From the NCBI GenBank assembly GCA_011176545.1, contig DUEN01000004.1:1-64000 (forward strand): a DNA stretch of 64,000 bases, given 5' to 3'. The DNA is from Caldilineae bacterium. GTDB taxonomy: Bacteria; Chloroflexota; Anaerolineae; DUEN01. Positions 44,473-53,222 of the stretch are shown in pieces; positions within the stretch are counted from its first letter, which is position 1; each line of letters begins with the position of its first letter. The position numbers and the translations under genes are program-made. Under the pieces are notes generated by a model. The model made no database searches and was not told the origin of the DNA. It worked only from the letters and a program-made list of their open reading frames with translations.

Positions 44473-45405
44473 CTACTGTCGCTGAAGCCGCGGGAAGAGG
44501 ACCTCCTCGAATCCCCTCCCGATGAAGAAGCCGGCCATCACCGTCAGCATGATGCACAGGCCGGGCGGGATGAACCAGTAATACGCCTGACGCGCCATGG
44601 CCTGAGACACATAAGCATCCTGCAGCATATAGCCCCAGCTGATGGTGTTGGGATCACCGAATCCCAGGAAGCTGACGGAGGCCTCCGTCAGGATGGCCCA
44701 GCCGATCGCCAGGGAGCCGTACAAGAAGCTGAGGGGCAGGATGTTCGGCGCGATGTATAAGAACATGATGCGCAAATCGCTGGCGCCGGAGACTCGCGCC
44801 GCCTCCACGAAGCTCCGCTCGCGCACCGTCAGCACCTGAGAGCGGATCACCCGGCCCGAGTCCCGCCACAAAAGCAGGGCCATGGCCGCCACGGTGTTCC
44901 AGATGCTGGGCTTCAAGAACGCGACCAGCACGATGACGAGCGGCAGGAAGGGAATGCCGAAGGCGATATCCGTGATACGCATCAGGATCGTATCCACGAT
45001 GCCCCCATAATACCCGGCGATCAACCCCACGACGGTCCCGATGATGGCCACGGCCAAAGCGGCGGTGAATCCGACCAGCAAGGCGGCGCGGGCCCCATAC
45101 ACGAGCTGGGAGAAGATGTCCCGCCCGACGTTCGTCGTGCCCAACAGGAACTTGGCCGACGGCTTCTGGTTCACCATCCAGTTGCCCGCCTCATCCGTGA
45201 CGATGACCTGAGGATCGTAGGGCGCGATATACGGGGCGAAGATCGCCACAAGCAGGAAGAAGAGGTAGATCAAAGCACCCACCAGCGCGAAACGGTCCTG
45301 GCGCAACACCTGGGCCGAGGCCCGCAGCGCGCTGACCAGGTTCTCCACCACCCATGAACGGCGCCAAGTCGCCTGCGGAACGGTCGCCATCGTTTCGCTC
45401 GTCAT
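44473..45405 (-). CDS. ABC transporter permease (DppC type)
   Basis: LLGTTNVGRDIFSQLVYGARAALLVGFTAALAVAIIGTVVGLIAGYYGG; EAARVSGASDLRIMFLYIAPNILP. Confidence 0.95.
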   Translation of the reverse strand: MTSETMATVPQATWRRSWVVENLVSALRASAQVLRQDRFALVGALIYLFFLLVAIFAPYIAPYDPQVIVTDEAGNWMVNQKPSAKFLLGTTNVGRDIFSQLVYGARAALLVGFTAALAVAIIGTVVGLIAGYYGGIVDTILMRITDIAFGIPFLPLVIVLVAFLKPSIWNTVAAMALLLWRDSGRVIRSQVLTVRERSFVEAARVSGASDLRIMFLYIAPNILPLSFLYGSLAIGWAILTEASVSFLGFGDPNTISWGYMLQDAYVSQAMARQAYYWFIPPGLCIMLTVMAGFFIGRGFEEVLFPRLQRQ

Positions 45406-46400
45406 CCCCCTGCCCTCCTGGCGGTTGAGACGCGCGGATCCAACAGCCCGTATAACAGATCGGCGACGAAATTCATCACGACCATGACGACGGCGATGAG
45501 GAAGAACGCCCCCTGAGCCAGCGGATAATCGCTGGAGCTGACCGCCCGGACCAACAGACGGCCGATCCCCGGCCAGCCGAAGACGTTCTCGATCACCACG
45601 TTCCCTCCGATGCTGTACCCCACGCCCAACGCCATCGCCGTCACGACAGGAAGCAACGCGTTACGAGCCGCATGCCGTAGCATGATGCGCCACTCGGATA
45701 GCCCCTTCATGCGGGCCATGATGATGAAGTCCTCCTCCAACACGTCCAGCATGTTATTGCGCATCAAGAGCAGCGGCAGTCCATGGAGATATAGAGCCAT
45801 CGTCAAGGCCGGGAGCGCCAGATGATGCCAGAAATCTAAGGATAAGATCTTGTCCAACTCCGAGGCGTAGACCGTGCCAGGGCTGGTGGCTCCGGAGGAG
45901 GGGAACCATCCCAGGCTGAAGGAGAAGATCGTCAGGGCGATCATGCCGACCCAGAACTCGGGGGCGGCGCGGGTCATCAGCGTGAAGATGAGCCCCGTCT
46001 TCTCCAGCCAGGTCCCCCGCTGCCAGGCCATGATAACGCCGCCGATCACCCCGAACACGTAGGCCAGGATAAGCGCGACACCCGTGAGGAAGACAGTGTT
46101 CGGGAAGGCCTCCCAGACTAGCTCAGCTACGGAGTCCCGGTAGAAGAACGACTGCCCCAACTCCCCCCTCAGGAGGTTCCCGAGGTAGACGAAATATTGC
46201 ACCCACAGCGGCTTATCAAGCCCGAACTGACGCAGCAGGGCCTCCTGCTGCTCCTCGGTGAACGTGGGGTCGATATAAGCCACCAGCGGATTACCTGGGG
46301 CCAGCCGGAAGATCAGAAAGAGGATCGTGACGATGACCCAAAGCACCAAAACGCTCTGCAACAGGCGACCGACCAGGTAACGCCAGCGCCCTTGTGCCAT
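45402..46400 (-). CDS. ABC transporter permease (DppB type)
   Basis: WRYLVGRLLQSVLVLWVIVTILFLIFRLAPGNPLVAYIDP; MARMKGLSEWRIMLRHAARNALLPVVTAMAL. Confidence 0.95.
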   Translation of the reverse strand: MAQGRWRYLVGRLLQSVLVLWVIVTILFLIFRLAPGNPLVAYIDPTFTEEQQEALLRQFGLDKPLWVQYFVYLGNLLRGELGQSFFYRDSVAELVWEAFPNTVFLTGVALILAYVFGVIGGVIMAWQRGTWLEKTGLIFTLMTRAAPEFWVGMIALTIFSFSLGWFPSSGATSPGTVYASELDKILSLDFWHHLALPALTMALYLHGLPLLLMRNNMLDVLEEDFIIMARMKGLSEWRIMLRHAARNALLPVVTAMALGVGYSIGGNVVIENVFGWPGIGRLLVRAVSSSDYPLAQGAFFLIAVVMVVMNFVADLLYGLLDPRVSTARRAGG

Positions 46401-46472
46401 AGCCCAACCTCTCTTAAGCGACCGGACGTCTCACAGTCCTGAACCCTTCATCCACGAGATCGAGGCCAAAAG

Positions 46473-46499
46473 GCGGGGCGCAGCGCCGCTGCGCCCCGC
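46473..46499. repeat. Palindrome-family copy
   Basis: gcggggcgcagcg c cgctgcgccccgc, perfect 13-bp arms. Confidence 0.75.
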
Positions 46500-46535
46500 A
46501 CTTCACGATATCTATCCCGACGGATGAATAAGGGA

Positions 46536-48284
46536 TTATTCGCTCTCCAGCGTCTCCACCTGTCCTTTGGGATACAGGAGGCGCCCCTCATCATCCCACT
46601 CATACCCGGCGTCGACCAGGATCTGCTTGGCCTTCTGGATATCCCCCTCGCCGAACTTGGGCAGGTTGGGATTATGCCAGTACTCCAACGCCGACGAGAC
46701 ATGGGAGTCCGCGATCACGCCGAATCCCTTGTAGACCGACTGCAGGATCACCTGCTTGGGGATGGCGGTGGCCACCGCCCGTCGGAAGGCCACGTCGTCG
46801 AAGGGCGGCCGACGCAGGTTGAAGGCCAGGAAGCGAAAGCCCACCTCGACGGTGGAGACCATGGTCAGGTTATCCTGCTTGTCCACCTGGCTCTTCAGCA
46901 GCTCGAAGTCGCCGGTGTAGTCCGACAGGAAGTTGAGCTCGCCGGTCTTCAGCATCCCCAACGTCGCCTCCACATTGGGGATCATGCGCAGGATCCAGCG
47001 ATTCATCTTCGGCGGGCTGAAGTGATCCGGGTTCGCCTCCAGGATGACCTCCTCGGCCGGCTTCCAGTGGACGAACTTGAAGGGGCCGGATCCGATGGGG
47101 ACCTCCTCTTGATAGGACTCCGCGTTCTCCGGCTTCTCCATCAGATCCTTCAGGATCGGCTCCCAGATGTGCTTGGGGATCAGGTTGATCTTGGCCAGCG
47201 AGGCGGTCTCGAACGCGGCGTAGGGCTCCTTCAGCTTGAAGCGCACAGTATTCTCGTCGATGATCTCGATGTCCTGAATCTTGGCCACGAAGGGCTTATA
47301 CATGGGGACCTCATCCCCCATCATGGGCGCCTGGAAGGAGAACACCACGTCCTCGACGGTCACCGGCTCGCCGTCATGCCACTTCATCCCCTGGCGCAGG
47401 GTAACCTCCACGGTGGTGTTGTCGATCCACTCCACCTTCTCAGCGGCCCATGGCTGGGGCAGGCCGTCGGGGCCGATGCGCATCAGCCGATCCCAGATCA
47501 GCTCCGTGATCCACGAATCGACGGCCCCGCTGATGAAGAGTGGGTTGATCGCCTGCACCACATCGGCGCTGTTGAGGATCATGTCCTTCTGATCACCCTT
47601 GGGCGTGGCATTGACGAAGGTCCAGAAGTTTTTGATCCCGATGCCGGCGGCGTCCACGATGGAGTCGGGCTCCCATACCTCGTTGTTATACACATAGCTG
47701 ACCAGTGGGTAGATCCAGAAGACGTACGGCTGATCGTTGGCGATGATCTCCTGGGCCTTGTAGACCAGCTCCCGACGCTTCTCGCGGTCTACCTCGGAAC
47801 GCTGAGCCTCCGCCACCTGATCGTACTCGGGGTTGATGTAGCCGACGAAGTTGTACCCGGAGGGCGCCGTGGAGGAGTGGAACAGATTGTAGATGAACTC
47901 ATCCGGGTCCATGCGCTCCGGACGGCCCACCATTCGCCAGGCGGTCAGGTCCCAGCTCTCGCGATTATACCAGACGAGATCGGCCTGCTGCTCCCATGGG
48001 ATCGCTCGATGCTCGACGTCCAACCCCAACTGCCGGAGCGTCTCGACCACGAGGCGGGCCGCCTCGAACTCCTGGGGATCCGCCCCCTGGACGTTGCTCA
48101 AGAGCACGATGTGCCGGATGCGTCGCGCGGCGACGTCCTCCGCCGGGGCCGCCGGTTGTTCCTCGGCAGGCTTCTCCGCCGCTGGCTTCTCCTCGGCCGG
48201 AGGCGCGGGCGTCGCCTGCGCACAGGCGGACAGGATCAAGGCGAGCAGGATCACGGAAGTCCACAGTACTTTCTTGAAACTCAT
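46536..48284 (-). CDS. ABC transporter substrate-binding protein, family 5 lipoprotein
   Basis: MSFKKVLWTSVILLALILSACAQATPAPPAEEKPA; WHDGEPVTVEDVVFSF. Start trimmed from 48341. Confidence 0.93.
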   Translation of the reverse strand: MSFKKVLWTSVILLALILSACAQATPAPPAEEKPAAEKPAEEQPAAPAEDVAARRIRHIVLLSNVQGADPQEFEAARLVVETLRQLGLDVEHRAIPWEQQADLVWYNRESWDLTAWRMVGRPERMDPDEFIYNLFHSSTAPSGYNFVGYINPEYDQVAEAQRSEVDREKRRELVYKAQEIIANDQPYVFWIYPLVSYVYNNEVWEPDSIVDAAGIGIKNFWTFVNATPKGDQKDMILNSADVVQAINPLFISGAVDSWITELIWDRLMRIGPDGLPQPWAAEKVEWIDNTTVEVTLRQGMKWHDGEPVTVEDVVFSFQAPMMGDEVPMYKPFVAKIQDIEIIDENTVRFKLKEPYAAFETASLAKINLIPKHIWEPILKDLMEKPENAESYQEEVPIGSGPFKFVHWKPAEEVILEANPDHFSPPKMNRWILRMIPNVEATLGMLKTGELNFLSDYTGDFELLKSQVDKQDNLTMVSTVEVGFRFLAFNLRRPPFDDVAFRRAVATAIPKQVILQSVYKGFGVIADSHVSSALEYWHNPNLPKFGEGDIQKAKQILVDAGYEWDDEGRLLYPKGQVETLESE

Positions 48285-48373
48285 GGCATACCTCCTACAT
48301 AGGATGATGGAATGAGGCCACTCGTAAAAAGCCCACGACACCTCCTTTCACGTATTCGATAACGATCGGGGGA

Positions 48374-49147
48374 TCACTCTCCTTTGGCCACGAGGAGCTC
48401 CCCGCTCCCTTTCACCTTCCCGATCGCCAGCTTGGGCGGCGTCATGTACGCGCGCTTGGAATGCGTCAACCGCGCACCTACCAGCATCTCCGCCACCTTG
48501 AGGCTGACTCGCGAGGGGTTGACAACCGGGATCCCCAGCGCCTTGGACATGTCCTCGGCTACCATGAGGAACCCCATGGTCATGCATCCCAGGACCAGGA
48601 CATCAGCCCCATCTTCCTCCATGGCCTTGCGGCCCTCCGCGATCATCCTCTCCAGCGTGGCCTCTCGGTCGCGCGCCAGCTCTAATACGGGGACGTCGAT
48701 GGAGCGCACCGAGGCCAGCTTCTCACCCACGCCCGCCTTGCGCACCTGCCATCGTGTAGGCGCTACCACGCTCTGCATGATAGTGATCACGGAGAACTGA
48801 TGGCCCAACATGGCCGCCGTGAGGAAGGAAGCCTCCCCTGGGCCGACGACGGGCATGGTCAGCAGCTCTCGCATCGCGTCGAGCCCGGGATCCCCAAAGC
48901 ACCCCAGGATGGCCGCGTCGTATCCCTGAGCCTCCATCTCCATCATCAGCTCCGCGGTCGCGGGGATGCTGATGTACTCCTCATACATGGACTCGATCGA
49001 GGCGGGCCCCTGGGCGACGTCGATGATGTCCACCTCGGTCTCCGGCGACGCGAACTCCCGAAGCAGACGGCCCCGTCGCTCCAGCTCGGCCTTCCCCTCA
49101 GGTGTGCTGCCCATAGGCCCGGGCACCACGTAGACGATCCGCATCAT
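48374..49147 (-). CDS. Aspartate/glutamate/hydantoin racemase family protein
   Basis: Paired catalytic-type Cys motifs AAILGCFGDPGLDAMREL and VLVLGCMTMGFL. Confidence 0.85.
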   Translation of the reverse strand: MMRIVYVVPGPMGSTPEGKAELERRGRLLREFASPETEVDIIDVAQGPASIESMYEEYISIPATAELMMEMEAQGYDAAILGCFGDPGLDAMRELLTMPVVGPGEASFLTAAMLGHQFSVITIMQSVVAPTRWQVRKAGVGEKLASVRSIDVPVLELARDREATLERMIAEGRKAMEEDGADVLVLGCMTMGFLMVAEDMSKALGIPVVNPSRVSLKVAEMLVGARLTHSKRAYMTPPKLAIGKVKGSGELLVAKGE

Positions 49148-50370
49148 GACACCTCCCCTACGAAATACGGGCGGTCAAACCGATCCCTGTGTGTGACGTC
49201 AGATAACGGCAGCCTAGGGCGCGCGGGCGGATGCTCTGCCGGATATCCCACGGCCAACAAGACGAAGGGCCGGACATGCTCGGGCAGTCTCAACGCTTCG
49301 GCGACCTCCTCCGGACGGAAGCCTCCTACCAGGCAAGTACCCAGCCCCATCGCCGTGGCGGCGATGACCATGTTCTCCACCGCGATAGCGCCGTCCACCC
49401 GCGCCCAGTAGCGCTTACCCTCCGGACCGTAACGGGCGCCGGTGCGCTTCGTGTCCACGCACACGGCGATCAACCCCGGCGCGTGGGCCAGCCATCGCTG
49501 CGGGTTGCCAGGGCCGGCATGGTACCCGGTAAACGTCGCCGCCACCAGCTTCTCCTTGACGCGCGGGTCCTCCACGATGATGAACTCCCACGCCTGCATG
49601 TTGCCGCTGGAGGGGGCAAGAGTGGCCGCCCTCAATAGCGTCGTCACCCACCCTTCCGGCAACGGGTCATCCGTAAACGCCCGGATGCTGCGTCTGCGGG
49701 CCAGGACGTCCATCACCTTCTCGATATCCCCGGAGAGCCTGGGTTGCGCGGGCTCGCTGACGGACCGCGGAGGGGGAGCGGATTGGGCATCTCCCTCAGC
49801 GCCGGGCCATCGCTCCCAGTGGAGGAACTCCTCGGGAGATAGCTTTGGCGGCGCCTCCAGGGAGACATCATCCGCCGGATATCCCAGGGCCAGCAGTCCC
49901 GCGGGCTCCACGTACCAGGGCAGGTTCAAGACGGAGCGTAGCGCCTCGTCGTCCACCTCCCGCACCCAGGCGCTGGCCAGGCCGCGCGCCAGAGCGACCA
50001 GCCGTAGATTCTGCACGGCCATCGCCACGTCCTGCTGCCCGAAGATCGAGCCGCGAGGGCCGAAGCGAGTGCGCGCCCGCTTGCCGTCTACCAGGACGGC
50101 GAGCACCAGGGGGGCGTCGATGAGCCATCCCTGGGCGCCATTGGAGCCCAGCGTCAACAGCGGGTCGAGGGTGGCCTCCACCAGCCGTTCCTTCACATCG
50201 CGCTCAGTAACTGCGATGACCTCCCAGCTCTGGGTATTGGCCATGGAGGGTGCGTAAGCGAACGCCCATAGCAGCTCCTGAACCACCTCCTCGGGTAAGG
50301 GGTCTGGGCGAAACGCCCGCGTGTTGACGATCCTCTGCATCAAAGTGGAAAGAGTATCAGGTTCGATCAT
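49144..50370 (-). CDS. Tandem double-domain nitroreductase family protein
   Basis: Two nitroreductase halves: NTRAFRPDPLPEEVVQELLWAFAYAPSMANTQSWEVIAV and RRSIRAFTDDPLPEGWVTTLLRAATLAPSSGNMQAWEFIIV. Confidence 0.88.
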   Translation of the reverse strand: MIEPDTLSTLMQRIVNTRAFRPDPLPEEVVQELLWAFAYAPSMANTQSWEVIAVTERDVKERLVEATLDPLLTLGSNGAQGWLIDAPLVLAVLVDGKRARTRFGPRGSIFGQQDVAMAVQNLRLVALARGLASAWVREVDDEALRSVLNLPWYVEPAGLLALGYPADDVSLEAPPKLSPEEFLHWERWPGAEGDAQSAPPPRSVSEPAQPRLSGDIEKVMDVLARRRSIRAFTDDPLPEGWVTTLLRAATLAPSSGNMQAWEFIIVEDPRVKEKLVAATFTGYHAGPGNPQRWLAHAPGLIAVCVDTKRTGARYGPEGKRYWARVDGAIAVENMVIAATAMGLGTCLVGGFRPEEVAEALRLPEHVRPFVLLAVGYPAEHPPARPRLPLSDVTHRDRFDRPYFVGEVS

Positions 50371-50382
50371 GGGTCATCACCG

Positions 50383-52167
50383 TTAAGAAGCGTCACTTTT
50401 GGAGAGGGCCCGCGCCACGATCGCGCGCGCTTCCCGCATCGCCCAGATCACGCGGTTCTGCCCGCGCACGAGATGGGCCTTCGTGAACCGGGCCTGATCG
50501 CTATCCGGATCGAGCGCGCCCAGCTCCATGATCGGCGCCAGATCAGGCAGAGGTGGGATGGAGACCGCAGGCTCGGTACGGAAGCGACCATGTCGGGTAT
50601 AGTTGATCGGCACCAATACCCGGGCCAGGCGCATCAAGGCCTCGTTGAAGGGGCCCGGATCCACCTCGGGATCCGAGGCTCGCTCATAGAACCGGACCAG
50701 ATCCTCGCGCAGCGCCCGCGCCTCGGCGATGGAGGGGGATAAGTCAAACCAGCCCTTACCGGCCTCCTGATATCGCGCCAGCGTGTTGAGGAACTCATCC
50801 GCCAGGTGCACGAAGTTGAAGGGGTATAATCGCGCGTTGAGGACGCGCGCGAGGGCGACCACATAGACGCGAAGGTCGCGTAAGAGGTTGTCCTTATCGG
50901 CCAGCTCCAGCGTGTCATCCTCGGTATGCCAGCCGATATTGCCGCCGCAACCGCCGACCGGATAGTAGCCCTTTTCCTCGATCAACTCCCGGGGCATGGT
51001 GGAGAGGAGCATGAAGAAAGAGGTGATGCCGATGTTGTTGAAGGAATAGTCCCCGGCCTGATAGGGACGGCCCCCCTCAGCCTCCTTCCCCGTGGCATCT
51101 TTAATCGCCCGCTTGCAGAACTCTTCAGCCTCCGCCATCCAGGAGATGTCGTAGTACTCCGTGGCCCAGCGGCAGCCCGGGCTATCGATGTTCACCTGGG
51201 CGATACAATGCTCCGCCAGGTCCAGGGCGAAGGTATCCGCATACCAGGTGGAACCCGCGTAGCGGCCCGTAGAGTGCCCCGACCACCAGGCGATGCGAAC
51301 GCTGCGCTTAAGCAGGTCACGATGCTTCCAGAAGACCCGCGCTAGTTCCAGGAGCGTCGCGTCTCCCACCGCGTTATCGCCGATGCCCACGTCCCAGGAG
51401 TCCAGGTGACCGTGTACGAGTACGAACTTCTCAGGCTCTTTCGTCCCCGGAACCTCGGCGACGATGAGGGGGCAGGTTGTCCACCCCTCTGTCAGGTCAG
51501 CGTGGATGGTTACCCGGACGGGTCCTTTGAACAGGGCTTCCTTCAGCGCCTCCCCATCGGAATGGTTGATGGCGACGACTGGCGTCCTGGGCTTGCGCGG
51601 GAGCGTATCGAGGTCGGGGGTCCCCCAGATGGTGGTGCAGATCCCCCAGTGGATGCGCTCGCCCGGGTTGATGAAGATCTGGCCGATGGCGCCTCGCTGC
51701 TCAAAATCATAGGCGGGACCAGGGCCGCCGAAGCCCTCCGCCAGCACGATCTTGCCTTGCACATCCACATTCGGATCCCCCATGGCGTCGAGGATCTCAT
51801 CGAAGGGCTTGACGTCCGTGGGCGGCACGTAGACGAGCTCGCCGGTAAGCCCTTCGGGGCCCGTGGAGGCCGAGAAGCTCTGGGCCTTCGCGCGCAGCGT
51901 GCGAGGGCTCGATCCATGCACCACGATGCTGGCTGAGCGGGGCACGCTTAAATACAACTCCGGCCAGTAGACTGTGTGGGGCACACCCAACGCCTGCAGC
52001 CGATCCGCGATATACTGAGCGGCGATGCGCTCATCCTCACTCCCTGATCCCCGGACGAGGGTGGAGAATCGCTCGATAAGCGCCCACGGCTCCTCGATGG
52101 AGATCTCTTCCAGCAGCACACGTTCAGCTTCGGTGGCGGGAACGGCCATCCCTTGAAAAGAGCCCAT
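50383..52167 (-). CDS. M28 family metallopeptidase
   Basis: VLVHGHLDSWDVGIGDNAVGDATLLELARVF; RIAWWSGHSTGRYAGSTWYAD. Confidence 0.88.
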   Translation of the reverse strand: MGSFQGMAVPATEAERVLLEEISIEEPWALIERFSTLVRGSGSEDERIAAQYIADRLQALGVPHTVYWPELYLSVPRSASIVVHGSSPRTLRAKAQSFSASTGPEGLTGELVYVPPTDVKPFDEILDAMGDPNVDVQGKIVLAEGFGGPGPAYDFEQRGAIGQIFINPGERIHWGICTTIWGTPDLDTLPRKPRTPVVAINHSDGEALKEALFKGPVRVTIHADLTEGWTTCPLIVAEVPGTKEPEKFVLVHGHLDSWDVGIGDNAVGDATLLELARVFWKHRDLLKRSVRIAWWSGHSTGRYAGSTWYADTFALDLAEHCIAQVNIDSPGCRWATEYYDISWMAEAEEFCKRAIKDATGKEAEGGRPYQAGDYSFNNIGITSFFMLLSTMPRELIEEKGYYPVGGCGGNIGWHTEDDTLELADKDNLLRDLRVYVVALARVLNARLYPFNFVHLADEFLNTLARYQEAGKGWFDLSPSIAEARALREDLVRFYERASDPEVDPGPFNEALMRLARVLVPINYTRHGRFRTEPAVSIPPLPDLAPIMELGALDPDSDQARFTKAHLVRGQNRVIWAMREARAIVARALSKSDAS

Positions 52168-52329
52168 GTGATCTTCCTTCCTGTAGGATGTTCACAAAAG
52201 CAACGAAACGAGATCCAAGGTGTTTCAACACGATGCTAGTCCCACATGCCTGCAACACGGGGAGGACATAAGGCGTCCTCTTCAACAAGTCTCGAAATTC
52301 ACCACTGGCGGGACACGCGTCTGCGATAG

Positions 52330-52350
52330 GGGCACGGCACCGCCGTGCCC
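52330..52350. repeat. Palindrome-family copy (partial)
   Basis: gggcacggc acc gccgtgccc preceded by atag. Confidence 0.55.
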
Positions 52351-52607
52351 ACAAAGCCTGGCCTCTTTGGCACCTTTGAGGCCTGGCAATGAGTTGGTCA
52401 GCGTCTCTTAGACACGCCCTAAAATGCTCAGCCCAGGTATCCAGAGTTCAGGTTAAGGATACCTCTTGTTGCTCGACGAGGTCGACATTGACCCGAGGGG
52501 ACGACTCTGTCGGAGGCTCATATTAAGTGAGGAACTCAGAGAAGCAGAGGAACGTGAAACAGGCACCCCGTTTGTTTCGCCTGAAGAAACTTCATTTTGC
52601 CAGTGAA

Positions 52608-52636
52608 ATGATAGCACAGTTCGTATTCGGGGTCAA
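52608..52636 (-). promoter_or_regulatory. Sigma70-type promoter TTGACC-17-TATCAT (minus strand)
   Basis: Plus strand atgata at 52608 and ggtcaa at 52631, 17 nt spacer. Confidence 0.5.
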
Positions 52637-53222
52637 ACGGATTTTGCCTTTCTAGGCCTCGTACATTTGCTCTGGCCCACAGATGTCCTGATTCATCGCC
52701 CCACGCCCTTTTGGGTTTTTGCGCCACCGGCCGAATTAGGGCAAAATTAATATAGCAATGGATTAATATAAGTGGATCGTAAGAGAGGGGATTCTCGTTA
52801 CCCAACAGCCTTCGAGCCTGCTGGTCAGATCTTGCCCTCCAAAGGCTCTACATCCCGACAGGAGCATAAGCTTGACAGGCTGGCCAATATCATACCTCTC
52901 AACGTAGAGGGCGCCAGGAAGAGCCACCGATGGTTCGTCACCCCATAAAGACGTGGAAGCTAGGTCACCTATCACCTTCATCGAGAGAAAGAGTGAGAAC
53001 GTGTGGAGTGATCGTACATACTGGGCGAGCGCCTCACTATCCAGGCAGATCTGTAAACCCCCTTGGCTCATTACCTCTGCAGTGCGAGCTGGCGAAGCAT
53101 CCGCTTAGATCACCCCGGACTTCGACCGACTCCTTCCATGCTCTCCTGGTTCATTTCTTTCCTAACGAAAAGAACGAGGCTGGCCATCCTGGCTTTTAAA
53201 CTTTAAGTGTGAGGAGGTTTTC

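Noticed and set aside
46524-48302. 592-aa plus-strand ORF
   Set aside because: Fully antisense to the recognisable family 5 substrate-binding protein; no domain features.
52536-53071. Minus-strand ORFs in the 52.2-53.2 kb gap
   Set aside because: No RBS, no recognisable domain; a promoter-like signal overlaps one of them.
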